A stretch of DNA of 64,000 nt from Nageia nagi (taxonomy: Eukaryota; Pinophyta), in NCBI GenBank assembly GCA_050084985.1, contig JBITNC010000002.1, positions 2,232,001 to 2,296,000 of the forward strand. The letters run 5' to 3'. Position numbers and translations under genes: made by a program. The notes under the pieces were generated by a model that did no database searches, was not told where the DNA came from, and saw only the letters and a program-made list of their open reading frames with translations. Below are positions 37,128-47,870 of the stretch, in pieces. Each line of letters begins with the position of its first letter. The first letter of the stretch is position 1.

Positions 37128-38558
37128 ATGGCTGAAAACTACTCACATGGAGTAGATGAAACTCACTCACATGGAGTGAATGAAGAGAAGGCTCAAATCA
37201 TATGTGATGATGATTCCATTGCTCAAGTTGATGGTGAAGACACCCAATGTGAAGATCACCAAGAAGAAACTCTCAAGGAGGAGAGTGTATGTGAGAATCT
37301 TCTTCTTGTTGAGAAGAGAGGAGAAGATGAGGAATGCTTTATGGAGGAAGCACAACATGATAATTGTCTTATGGAGACAATATGGGATGATGATCTTAGA
37401 GAGCTCATTAATGAAGAAGAAATGGAGGCTATAAACTCCATGTTCATGCAAGAATATCACTCACCAAGAGTGAATGACAAAGTATATCTCAATGAGGAGA
37501 GAAAGAATAGTGAGATAGTACTTTGTGAAGATGACTATCTCAAGGGGGAGATAGAAGATAATGAGATAGCCATTGATGGACTTCATGGTGAAATGGAGGC
37601 ATCAAAAGATCTTGAGAGTTGTCTTATAAAGACAACAATATGCAAAGAGGAATCATGGGAATTCCTTATCATGAATGAAGAAATGATTGCTTTAAAAGCA
37701 ACATCAAAGGAAAGATTAATGTGGATATCTACTCACCAACACATCATTAGAGGAAATGATTTCTTATTTTTTGGCTTATTTGCTAATGCTACTAATGAAT
37801 GTTTGCTAATTAGATGTGTGAAGGATAGCTTGAAGGCTATGGAGAATGGAGAAGAATGTCTTATCAAGGCATTGCTTGAGGATTGCATCATGGAGACAAC
37901 ATTGGAGAGTCTTCCTTGGGAGAAGACATTGATGAAAAACTTGGGTCATGTGGATCCAAATGATGATTGTAAAATCTTAGTAAGGTGTGATTTTTTGAGT
38001 GATAATTTGTGTGAGGAGCAACTCAAAGTTGCATATGTAATTAGCCAATGTGTGGCTATCTATTGTCTCAAAGTGTGTGTAGACATTTGTGAGAGAGTAG
38101 TGTGGTATAATGATTATTGTGAAATGATGAGAACATACTCATGTGGAGTATGCTATGATGTAATAAATGCAAGAGCAAATGACTACTTGCAAACATGGTT
38201 TAAACACCATATAAAAAATGAGAGAGAGATGAAAGAATGGTTCAAACACCATTGTGAGAGAGATTGGTTCTTGAAAACCAATACTTATAGCATTGATGGA
38301 ATGTCACTACAAGAATGGTTTGAGGACCATGAAGAAGAGAGAATATGGTTGTTGAAGACCATAGAGACTTTTGTTGAAGGGGGAGCTACTCAACAAAAGG
38401 AGGCACTCAATGAAGGAGCAACATCAACAACAATGAAGAAGACTCCATACAACAAGTGGAAGGAGTGCCATCACTTATTTCTTGAAAATTTTGATTTTAT
38501 TTTGTATGATTGGAGGAAACGAAAAAGGTTATATTTCTTCCAACTTTGTAATGCTTAA
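37128..38558 (+). CDS. unknown 476-residue acidic protein of the non-autonomous element
   Basis: Starts ATG at 37128 (MAENYSHGVDE) and ends TAA at 38558, 25 bases before the polypurine tract. Residues 1-130 are acidic with repeated cysteine-acid motifs (EECFMEEAQ, NCLMETIW), continuing the preceding frame. Residues about 130-330 are less acidic with cysteines (ESCLIKTTI, EECLIKALLEDCIMET). Around 345-420 there are three WF repeats (LQTWFKHH, MKEWFKHH, LQEWFEDHEEERIW) with LKT spacers. The tail is basic (YDWRKRKRLYFF). No zinc knuckle, protease, integrase, RT or transmembrane segment is seen. An intact frame this long in an element with nearly identical LTRs suggests recent selection or recent copying. 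It may act as a Gag-like or accessory protein, but that is a guess. Confidence 0.7.
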   Translation: MAENYSHGVDETHSHGVNEEKAQIICDDDSIAQVDGEDTQCEDHQEETLKEESVCENLLLVEKRGEDEECFMEEAQHDNCLMETIWDDDLRELINEEEMEAINSMFMQEYHSPRVNDKVYLNEERKNSEIVLCEDDYLKGEIEDNEIAIDGLHGEMEASKDLESCLIKTTICKEESWEFLIMNEEMIALKATSKERLMWISTHQHIIRGNDFLFFGLFANATNECLLIRCVKDSLKAMENGEECLIKALLEDCIMETTLESLPWEKTLMKNLGHVDPNDDCKILVRCDFLSDNLCEEQLKVAYVISQCVAIYCLKVCVDICERVVWYNDYCEMMRTYSCGVCYDVINARANDYLQTWFKHHIKNEREMKEWFKHHCERDWFLKTNTYSIDGMSLQEWFEDHEEERIWLLKTIETFVEGGATQQKEALNEGATSTTMKKTPYNKWKECHHLFLENFDFILYDWRKRKRLYFFQLCNA

Positions 38559-38585
38559 GAACTCTTGCATGAGTTACTTAGCATT

Positions 38586-38596
38586 AAAGGGGAGAA
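38586..38596 (+). other. polypurine tract of non-autonomous element
   Basis: AAAGGGGAGAA directly before the 3' LTR. Preceding GCATT is shared with E2, E4 and E5. Confidence 0.85.
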
Positions 38597-38911
38597 TGTT
38601 GGAATTATATCCTACATATCCCTAAGTCCTAAGTTAATAGATTAATTAATTAGGATTAAGAGTATTTCCTAAAGTATTAATATTAGCTTGTGAGGAATAT
38701 TTGGTCTATGTTGACCATATTCCATACTTAGCCTATTTGTTAGGATAGGCATCACTTATTGTCTAGTAGTTCACGTAGGTGTGCTATTTGTGATATTTGT
38801 TATGGTGTGAGAATATTGCATCTTAACCATTTAGCTTGTCTTGTAATGGCTCACAAAGCCTATATATGTAACTCATTTTGATGAGTAATATAGAACATTA
38901 TAGTTCTCTCA
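38597..38911 (+). repeat. 3' LTR of non-autonomous element
   Basis: 315 bp, 313 identical to the 5' LTR. Confidence 0.93.
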
Positions 38912-39421
38912 ATTTCATTATTCCAAAAATACATAAAGGATAGAGCATACATTCATGAATAAGTACACCACTAGCTCCCTAGAATTGGCACACTGCTGGT
39001 ACCATAGGATGAGCGAAATTACAAATGCAAACAAGAATGTAGTGATGAGTGAATTAACGAATAATCAAATGATGAACATACATGCAAACTTACAGAATAA
39101 TAGATTTTCAATATAAATAGACAAAGCAAGTTGCAATCCTTCAAATGATCTTCAATGATAATCCTTATATTAGCTTGAAATGATTATTTGCCCATGATTC
39201 GATCATGATTCACTCATGATCCTATAGGTCATCAATTGATACCTTTATATATGATACAAGCTTACATGACTTTGATATTTTGACCCCTTGTACATTCCAC
39301 AAGGATCAAATACATGGCCTACACCTCTTTTATACATTTTTACTCCCTTTTTAAATAATACATTGTTAAGGGATTAAAATTATTTTTTAAATACATAAAA
39401 TTTCATTTTGAGGCATCCACA

Positions 39422-40438
39422 TTTGCCCCTCTTTGGATGTGTGATTGAAGTAATGAAATTACATGTCCAAAGAAGAAGCATAGAAGAAATTTTTTTTATC
39501 CTTTTGTTGATGTTGATTGAATGATGATAAGGGTCCTTATGCTGCTCCCTTTTTGACTTGGGTGCCCTAGGAAAGATCCTTAAGTGGAGTAGCCAAGGCA
39601 AAAGCTACTAAAGAAGCTATCTTTAGGAATACTATTTGGATCATTATAGAAATCCATATCCAAAGCTGGAGATGGAAGATATGATGTGCCTCCTTTATAC
39701 TATTTCAATCATAAATTTGGTCATTCTATCATGTCAGATACTTGAGAATTATATGCACTTACATCTATGCCTCAAAACAAAGAGGTCATGCTTTGGATGG
39801 GTGGAAATGGTAATGAAATGTATGCTGCTAGTGATCTAAAAGATAGTGAGCATGGTGCTGATGCCCTAGTTTTGACTATAATTTTCTCTTATTATTTGGA
39901 TATGTGTACCTACAATGAAGTGTTAGCTATAAAAAGATGATGGATGCATAGTAAGATATATTGTCCATCAAATATAATCTAATGTCAGTAATCTTACTCA
40001 TGGCTACATCACTGGTTTATCTCTTAAGTGAACTCTCACTAGCCATTTCATTGGCCATCAATGATCATACATTTGTATGTCTATGATTTGAGGATAGTAT
40101 ACTTTAGATGAGTTCAAACCAAAAACTATATGGATACACAAAAAACATGTCATCCATTGGAGATGATCTAATGTCAACAAATTGCTAACGATTGTATTGT
40201 CAGTTTAGTTTTAAGTGAGGGAACTCTCATTAGCCATTTTATTAGCCATCAATGATCATGCATTTTTATGTCCATGATATGAAGATGATAGACTGTCAAG
40301 TTTTTTTAGCATGTCATTAGTGTCATGCTGACAGTCAAGCATGCAGTTGATGTCATGTCCTGCTTGGATATTTACAAAAAAAAAAGTTGTGCCCTTGCAT
40401 TTGATACGAATTATTTGTAGGGCATAGAGTTGTACTTT
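39422..40438 (-). other. G 3' UTR with internal duplication
   Basis: Between the integrase stop and the purine tract (39422-39435 on the minus strand, AAAGAGGGGCAAA). Two related copies of an about 75-bp segment (about 40024-40098 and 40210-40285), each with CTCTCA(C/T)TAGCCATTT and GCCATCAATGATCAT. No gene. Confidence 0.6.
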
Positions 40439-41689
40439 TCAAGCATAAAAATGCTTGAGATGGATGGCATTGAAGGTTTTTGGTTCCTCCTTGCCATTGA
40501 AAGTTAATAACCTGTATGCTTATGATTCTATTGCATCAACAACAACATATGGGCCCAACCAATTGGGTTCAAATTTACCTTTAGTCTCATCATTTATTAT
40601 TATTTTGTTGATATTATATTTTAATATTAGGTCCCTTATTTTGAACTTTTTAGCTTTTATCTTCTTGCCAAATGCTCTCTTAAGTTTGGCATGGTAGACC
40701 TTTTGATGTTCAATGGCTTTGATTCTCTTTTCATCTAACAACTCCAACTACTACAATCTTGCTTTTCTTGCATCCTCAACTGAAATATCACCCTATAAAT
40801 ATATCCTAAGTGAAGGAATCTTTAACTCAAATGGGATAATGGCCTCATCTCCATATACCAATGAAAAGGAATTTGCCCCAGTGGTTATTAGGACACTAAT
40901 TATATAGGCCCATAGTGCATATGGTAATTATTCATGCTAATCTCTTTTGTACTTATCCCATGTTTTGGCAAGAATACTCTTAAGTGTCTTATTTGTTGCT
41001 TCAACCTAACCATTGCCTTAAGGATAGTAAACTGAAGAAAAAGTTCATATGATGTGAAACTTTTTACAAAATGCTCGCATATTCTTTCCCTTGAAATTTT
41101 CACCATTATCCATGATCAACCTTTATGGCACACCAAATTTAGTGATGATGTATTTTGTAAGGAATGCAATGACCTTTTCTTATGTAATTGACTTCATGGG
41201 GATGGCTTCCACCCACTTGCTAGTATATTCTATAGTTGTGATGACAAATTTGTATCTTTCCCTAGAATGAAGATTAATCATGTCAATCAAATCTATGCCC
41301 CAAGTAGCAAAGGGCCATGGAGAAATAATGGAATTGAGTTTTTGAGTGGGTTATTTTCCTAAGTTTGCATGCTTTTGGCATTCAACACATACTTTCACAT
41401 GAGCTTGATAATCCTCCTCCATAGTGGACTAATAGTATCATATTCTTAATATCTTTTTATAGAGAGCTTTGGCATGTAAATGGCCACCACATAATCCATC
41501 ATGAGCTTGGTCTAAAGTAGTGGCTATCTCATCCTGTGTTAAACATTTCAACAAGGTGCCATCCAAGGAACTTCTATATAAAATATCAACAATGATAACA
41601 TATTTCATAGCAGTCCTTCTCAAACTTAATCTATCATTCTTAGTATATCTAGAAGGAATGCTTTGGCCTTTTAAGTAGCTATAGATATC
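40439..41689 (-). pseudogene. G integrase remnant
   Basis: Minus strand, from the E4 junction downward. H2C2 zinc finger with HDGLCGGHLHAKALYKK near 41510-41450 and VCVECQKHA; core with WGIDLID (about 41300), MDNGENFK (about 41110) and QGNG followed by a stop and VEATNKT (about 41020). The C-terminal part has VYHAKLKRAFGKK, FKIRDLILKY and FEPNWLGPYVV at 40747-40520, and the end HLKHFYA with TGA at 40441-40439. Several stops. Typical Tat gypsy integrase order after two RNase H domains. Confidence 0.82.
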
Positions 41690-41694
41690 AAAGT

Positions 41695-42180
41695 TGAAGG
41701 AGTTGCAATATAAACTAAACAAATCTAAACTCCCAAGATCACATGAAAGCTCACAAAACACATCTAAAAAACTCATAAAGATAACACAGAATGTAAGTGG
41801 TTCCTCCAACTAGGAGTACATCCACTAACTAGATATCTCTTCTTAACAAATATGAACTCTTACAATCCTTTGAAACTTTTCTCTTAAACATTATCCTATA
41901 GCATAAATTTACTCCATAAATTGGTGTGTGATCACAAAGAGGAAGCCTTCTATTTATAGGGTAAAATCCCTCTTTGGATCACTCTTTTATCCAATGTACA
42001 AAAGCATGACATGCACATCTTTTTACCCAAGGGGCATGCTCATGACATGGAGTGTAGGACAAGTTACATTATCATATTCACTTAAATACTTAAGGTATCA
42101 AATGATACCCTTAAGTATTAGTGAACTTACATGGAATATTATTACATAACCTTTACAATAATGCATTATACATTCCAACA
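41695..42180 (-). repeat. E4 3' LTR
   Basis: Minus strand TGTTGGAATGTATAATGC to CTCCTTCA. The preceding minus-strand purine tract AAGGGGCAG is at 42189-42181. Confidence 0.92.
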
Positions 42181-42540
42181 CTGCCCCTTAATGCAATATT
42201 ACGATAGAGTGAATAAGAGAGAAGAAAGAGAGAAAGTAAGAGAGTTCTTGTCCAAACAGATACAATGAAGATGAAAACTTTTTACATATTTGTGAATTAA
42301 GAAAGATCTAGTTTGAGACTCATTACTTTTTCAAATACAATCATTAACCATAATCGATTTCAATGTACATGGAGTAGTCATCCAATTGGAAGTCATGAAG
42401 AGTCTCCAATAGCCTGCATACCTGAGGTAAGTAACCTACAATCTCAAAGGAACCTGTAAGTGATAAGTAGCTTAAATAACAAGATCAATTAGATGCAACA
42501 TATTCATATCAACAAGGATAGATGAATCACACAAATTCCA

Positions 42541-42845
42541 TCATGAACTGATCAATTATGCACTATAAGTCATCACAAAGATGCCATGCCAAAAACTCAG
42601 TCACCTACTGTATATAAAACATGTGTTGATTATCATTACAAAATAGAGCATGCACATACAAGTTCCTCACATATGGATAACTAAATAATTCCAAAATACA
42701 TATAAGAGTTCCTCACACATGGATAATTGAATAGTACCAAAAGACACATAAGAGTTCTTCACACATGGATAACTGAATAGTGCTAGATTGGCCAATCTTT
42801 TGCTTTAAAAATTTGTATAACAAGTTTCTCTTGCAGAGAGAACTT
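42541..42845 (-). other. E4 3' UTR with family hairpin
   Basis: AAGTT (42832-42836) and AACTT (42841-42845 plus-strand) form the five-base core of the E5 array unit, read on either strand. The second family hairpin near 42555-42600 has lost two bases on one arm. Confidence 0.45.
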
Positions 42846-42999
42846 ACAACGAAGGTGTACAACAAAATCAATAGTATACAACACAAAATCCTCCTAAGGG
42901 TTAAGTTGTCATCACAAACATGAATTCAACATAAGAATTCAAACTTTACTCCCCTTTAAGGGCAACTTTACCAACCCAATAGCATCCCTAAGCTTACAG

Positions 43000-44747
43000 A
43001 ATTAAGTTTTCAGGAGGAGCTTGGTGAACAAATCAATGGAGTTTAAGGTGGATGGATGATACTCCAGGTGTATGATGCCATCAAGAACCTAATTCTTAAT
43101 AAAATGGGCATGGATTTTCACATGTTTTATTCTCTAATGGAACATAAGATTTTTAGGCAAAGAAATAGTCAATTGATTGTATGAAGAAATCAAAGATGAG
43201 CCACCTTGCTCATACCTAATTTTTTTCAGAAGATGCCTTAACCAAATGGCTTCCTATGATGCAATAGACATGGCATGGTATTCAACTTCTATGGTTGAAA
43301 GAGAAATAGTAGGCTACTTCTTAAAAGCCCAAGAGATAGCACTTCAACCAATGCTAAACACATACATAGAGGTTGATTTTCTATCATCTCTATCTACCCC
43401 ATAGTTAAAATCTAAGAATCCAAAGAGAACAAATGAGATCAACTTACAATACTTAAGAGCAAGATCCTTAGTCCCTATAACATATCTCAATATTTGCTTA
43501 ACTGCATTGAGGTGCTCAACATATGGTTTCTGCATGAATCGTACCATTAGATTCACTACAAAGGCAATATCTGGCTTGAAAATAGTCAAATAGAGAAGAC
43601 TACAAATTAATTACTTATAAGCTGTAGCATCAGCCAACTGAGATTTGGAGCTTAGAGAAATAGTGATTCTAGTATAGATTGGGATTGCAACATATCTACA
43701 CTCTTCCATTCTAAACTTTTGCAATATGTCTGATATATACTTAGATTGACTGAGGTAAGTACAATCCTTGTATTGATACACTTGCATTCCAAGATAGTTG
43801 TGCAAGATACCAAGATCAATCATTTCAAATGTTGCCTTAAGTTTGGATATGCACTCTTGAATGATTTCATCATTATTCCTTGTAATCAAAAGATCATCCA
43901 CATAAAGGAGAATCAAGATCACATCTTTTCCTTGATTGAGCACATATAAATCAGAGTTAGAAAAACACTTGGAGAAACCAATGTCTACAAAGTACTCTGA
44001 AATCCTCCTGTACTAGGCTTGAGGTGCTTACTGAAATCCATACAATGACTTCTTTAGCTTGCACACAAAAGACTCTTTGCCTTCCATAATAAACCCTTGT
44101 AGTTAATTCATGAATATTTCCACATCTAAGTCACCATTGAGAAATGCACTCTTGATGTCAAGTTTAAAAACTTTCTATCCTTGAGCTACAGAAAGAGCAA
44201 GGATAATCTTAATAGTAGGCATATTTGCCATGGGATCAAATATTTCCTCATAATCTACATTGTATTTTTGAACAAAACCTTTAGCTACTAACCTTGCCTT
44301 GTATTTTTCAGTATCTCCAACTGAATTGAACTTGACCTCGTAGATCCATTTATTGCAATCACATTCTTCTCATTGGGATAAGGAACCAAGTCCCAAGTTT
44401 TATTTTTTATAAGCACCTCATACTCCACTTTCATGGCTTCCATCTAACACTCATGCTTATAAGCTTCTTTTAAGGTTGATGGCTCATGCTTATTGTCAAT
44501 CTTGGCAAATAAGGATTTGTTTAAGGTCATGCTCTTGTTACCCTTTGTGTTGAAGAATTTTGTTCCTGAGGTGACTTATCTACATCAAAATCTAACTAGC
44601 TAGGTGCAACTAAAGAATCCTCTAGATCATCAACATCCTCTTTAGAAGTAGATTCTTTAGAAAGTTCATTGAACTTTACATCCCTTGAAACAAACATGAC
44701 TTTATAGGATGGAGAGTAGAGCATATAGCCTCTATGCTGACTATCAT
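43000..44747 (-). pseudogene. E4 pol remnant, 3' part (RT and RNase H)
   Basis: Continues the frame interrupted by E5. From 44747 downward: end of the integrase domain (RGYMLYSPSYKV-like region), linker, RT with an open piece at 43943-43611 containing LLYVDDLLITRNN, and RNase H at 43589-43020 with DYGV and RDDRKSTSMYVFSIG (GG of DYGG lost). Ends at the expected ADLFTKPL-equivalent block near 43030. Frameshifts and stops throughout. Confidence 0.85.
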
Positions 44748-45246
44748 TGTTAGAATTTGTAATGAAATATTGTGAATATCTAGACTCCTTGTAAAATTCA
44801 ATTAATCACTTAAAGGTATGTAGATACCTTAAGTGATTAATAGAATTCTTTAATATGTAGACTTTGACTTTACCAAAGGAGTTAGTTGGTAGGTTGAAGT
44901 TTGGTGGTACATTTAATGTAACCCTAACCTTACCCTTGGGTTAAAGGAAGGTTAGGGAGGTGCTCTCAACCTATAAATAGAGGGCCTCTCCTCATGTAAA
45001 CATATCTAAGTTTTGAGTAAGATTACTCTACTTGGTTGTGTAGGAGAGAGCTAGAGAATAGTTGTAAGAGAGACATAGATTTGAGAATAAGAGAGCTAGT
45101 TGTGGATGTACTCCCAAGGAGGGAGGAACCACATTATATTGGTGTCATATTGTGTGAATGATGTTCTTAGAATTATAGATGTGTTATCTTGAGTTTCCTA
45201 GTCTAAGGTCCTAGAGGATTTGTTTAGATCTAGTTCAAATCCTTCA
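44748..45246 (+). repeat. E5 5' LTR
   Basis: TGTTAGAATTTGTAATG...AATCCTTCA, 499 bp. Confidence 0.95.
44972..44979 (+). promoter_or_regulatory. E5 LTR TATA box
   Basis: TATAAATA in the context CCTATAAATAGAGGGCC, at the position held by CCTATAAATAG or variants in all family LTRs. Transcription start expected about 30 bases downstream. Confidence 0.8.
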
Positions 45247-45248
45247 AT

Positions 45249-45260
45249 TGGTATCAGAGC
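45249..45260 (+). other. E5 primer binding site, tRNA-iMet type
   Basis: TGGTATCAGAGC, two bases after the LTR. Confidence 0.92.
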
Positions 45261-45952
45261 CTTGTTGAGGAAGCTCTTTTGGTGTGGAAGCTACATCTTG
45301 GAAGTGCTTCATCCTTCTCAACTTTGGAGATCTTCATTCTTCATTGTGAGGTAAAAGGTTTGCAAAGGTATAACCTTCTATCCTTCTTTAACAAAGTTCA
45401 TTATGATACTAATCTTTTGTATGATTATGCTAGCTCAATGTCTTAGCAATACCATAATATATTTTTGCTATTCTCTTCTTACTGACAAATTTTTATGTTA
45501 GTAATCTATTTTTAATGTACAAAGAAAATTTTTTTTCTTTTGAGCAAAAATATATTATGCTAACATCTTGTTGAAAAGATTGTTTGCAAAGTCTTTTGTG
45601 AACAATATCAAAAAAAAAAAAGGAGGAAGGTGCAATTTTTTTTGAAATAGAAAGGAGGACAAATTTTTTAAAGGGCACAATCATATATTAGTAGCATCAT
45701 AATAATATATCTTGTCTTGGTTTAAAACTATAGTCAAAAAGCTATCTATATTTTTACAACTTTGTTTAAATGCTAATTAAAAAATATATATGTATGGGGG
45801 AAATTAATAAAATAAATCCAAACATATATATATATCTAGGTTTTATATTTTAAACAAATTTTAAAATATAAAACAAAATAATCAAATATATGTAATTGTT
45901 ATATTTTAAATTCGTTTAAAATATAATAAAACATATATTAAAAATAAATTAT

Positions 45953-46530
45953 TGGGGGGGGGTAAAATTTTTTAAAACGTCGGGGGTCATCTTCAGCCGC
46001 TCCTCCGCCCACGCGCACGGCCGCGGCTCCTCTGCCTCCCCAGCACTGCCACAGCAACCCCCCCTTCTCTGGCCTGGCCGCTCCTCAGCCCCTGCGCGGC
46101 TTCTGTGGTGGCTCCTCTGCCTCCACCTGATGCGTGAATACGTCTCCCGCGTCGCCTCAGTCTTCTCCTCGCCTCCTCCCACGCCTCGCACGAACACGCC
46201 TGCTCCTCCTGCTGCACCGTGATGCTGCCAAAGATAAGATACATGCTGCAGAACAAGTTTCATGGACTGAAATGATCACAGGATAGGCATAAAATGGAGG
46301 GTCTCCCTCCTCCCTCGCCCTCAGCACTGGCCTCTGTCACCTCCTTCCACGCAGCCTACTCCCTCTCGCGCGTGCCGTCGTGCGCCTTGACTGGCCAGCC
46401 TCCTACCAGCCACGATGCGCAGCAGGCTCCTCCCTCTCCCTCCTCTCCTCTTAAAGCTCCTCCTCTCTGGTCAGCCTCCTGCGCCAGCCTTCTCTTCCTC
46501 CTTCCCTGGTCACGGTTGATGGCTACCAAC
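45953..46530 (+). other. GC- and CpG-rich, pyrimidine-biased block in the E5 leader
   Basis: Begins with a G run and continues with repeated CTCCTC, CGCGC and GGCCGCGG words; much richer in GC than the surrounding sequence. Open frames on both strands (45949-46263 minus, 46294-46665 plus) are low-complexity and probably due to composition. E2 (about 6950-7620) and E4 (about 57060-57420, minus) have C-rich blocks of the same place and bias but with few CpGs. Confidence 0.65.
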
Positions 46531-46939
46531 ACCTTGCAAGTCTTCCAAGTCACCTTAAATGCCTTAGTTTTATTTTTTGACCACCTACATATTTTCACTT
46601 CCAAAAAAAAAGCAACGTGTCTTTTTTGTGGAAAGAACAAGGGGGGGTCATATTTTTCCACCTAAGCATTTAATGATTATTGACTTAGGCATTTTTTTTA
46701 GTTCATAAGGTAGACAAATCATTCCAAAGCATTTAAAAAATAGGGGTATGAGTCTCCTATTCCAACTTGCACACATACTTCTTAGGCATTTAATTTTTTT
46801 TATACATCACTTCTAAGCCAAGTCTTAGCATACACGTTGGTTCTCTAGGGATAAACCTTTAAGTAACAAAGGGGGGGCCTTGGTATAAATTTTTTACTTA
46901 AATTTTATCTAGATGCATGTATCTTGTTTGAAGACTAAA

Positions 46940-47215
46940 ACATGCTTAGGACTTAAATTTCTAATGCATGATGCATGCTTAAGTAAATTTTAAGTCATGA
47001 TAGAATGCATGTTATAAGTATGCTTAAATGTTAAGAATGCATAAGTATGCTTAGGACTTAAAATTTTTAATGCATGATGCATGCTTACTTAAATTTTTAA
47101 GTCATGATACAATGCATGTTATGAATTAAATACTAAGTATGCTTAGGACTTAAATTTTTAATGCATGATGGATGCTTACTTAAATTTTTAAGTCATGATA
47201 TACTAAGTAGGACTT
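46940..47215 (+). repeat. three-unit tandem repeat (about 95-105 bp) in the E5 leader
   Basis: Each unit has TTAGGACTTAAA, AATGCATGATG(C/G)ATGC and AAGTCATGATA. Degenerate counterparts occur in E2 (8100-8330) and E4 (56280-56520). Confidence 0.7.
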
Positions 47216-47445
47216 AGTTCCTTGTTTAATTCATTAAGTGCTTGAATAAAGTGAGAAAAATATGAACAATGTAAAAGTCCTTTAGGGGTTAGAACAAAAC
47301 CCATTGGACTCAATTTTTTTTTGGCCTTTTTAAGGTTTCAAGTTCGTGTGGATGGAGTATTTTTCATCTTACTTTATATTTTTTGCACATTTGCTTATAC
47401 TTGCAATACGCAAAAATGTGAAAAGTAACCCCTAAAATGAATACA

Positions 47446-47870
47446 TCCGCACGTATTTTCCACAACATGACTTGTTTGGGGAGCCATGAGGTGAGGACAG
47501 GGCAGACTGGAGCCCTTTTAGTCCGAAGAACCAAGTGGTGGTAAGTCCGTCTTAATTGCCCCTAAGACCTCTGTTGGATTGGACATAACTCTATTAGGTG
47601 GACAGACATGTGTGTAGTGATACCACATGTCCGCACGTCCATTCAGGGATTATCCTGATAACCTAGGAGGAAAACTGAAACCCTTAATGAAGATAATTAA
47701 AATGGCCGGTCCAAGATACGTCGGATCCTTGGAAAATAGTAAGTACTTCTCCTTGTGAGAGTATATCACTGACCAAGGTGAACTGGTTGAGGACTGGTAG
47801 TACCTGGGCTCCACCTTGCGGGCATCCAGGTGAAGGCCTAATTCTATACAAGAAAACAACCCCAACTTTA
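47446..47870 (+). other. conserved leader block upstream of gag
   Basis: About 425 bp matched in E2 (8531-8935) and E4 (56095-55680, minus) far better than the rest of the leader. Shared words include CACAACATGACTTGTTTGG, GGAGCCATGAGGTG, GTGTAGTGATACCACATG and ATTCAGGGATTATCCT. A stem ACCTGG/CCAGGT near 47807-47834 is replaced by ACTTG/CAAGT in E2. No protein frame is conserved. Candidate packaging or dimerisation region. Confidence 0.6.

Larger units (their letters stand above)
34381..38911 (+). mobile_element. non-autonomous LTR retrotransposon (LARD-like) with unknown ORFs
   Basis: 4531 bp. Two 315-bp LTRs (TGTTGGAATT...TTCTCTCA) differ at two positions only (34478/38694 and 34545/38761). 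Flanked by the perfect duplication ATTTC (34376-34380 and 38912-38916). It has a tRNA-Met primer site and a polypurine tract. It encodes no protease, integrase, RT or RNase H; instead a purine-rich region is followed by long open frames of unknown function ending 25 bases before the polypurine tract. LTR ends, primer site and purine tract match the copia family of E2/E4/E5, which could supply enzymes in trans. Confidence 0.93.
34233..39421 (-). repeat. G 3' LTR, interrupted at 34381-38916
   Basis: About 653 bp once the insertion is removed. On the minus strand it starts TGTGGATGCC right after the purine tract AAAGAGGGGCAAA and ends GCATCTACA. It matches 63592-64000. Confidence 0.85.

Noticed and set aside
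37167-37460. Antisense and alternative-frame ORFs in the non-autonomous element (also 36414-36671, 37180-37447)
   Set aside because: Shadows of the purine-rich main frame; no start context or motif.
44441-44747. Separate gene ending at 44747
   Set aside because: Reverse strand reads as copia integrase that resumes at 53384; it is E4 cut by E5.
45949-46263. Minus-strand open frames (two overlapping) and a plus-strand frame at 46294-46665 in the GC-rich E5 leader block
   Set aside because: Low-complexity residues caused by base composition, no motif, not open in E2 or E4, and inside a predicted intron.
46940-47215. CRISPR-like array
   Set aside because: Three adjacent degenerate units without unique spacers, in a plant retrotransposon leader.
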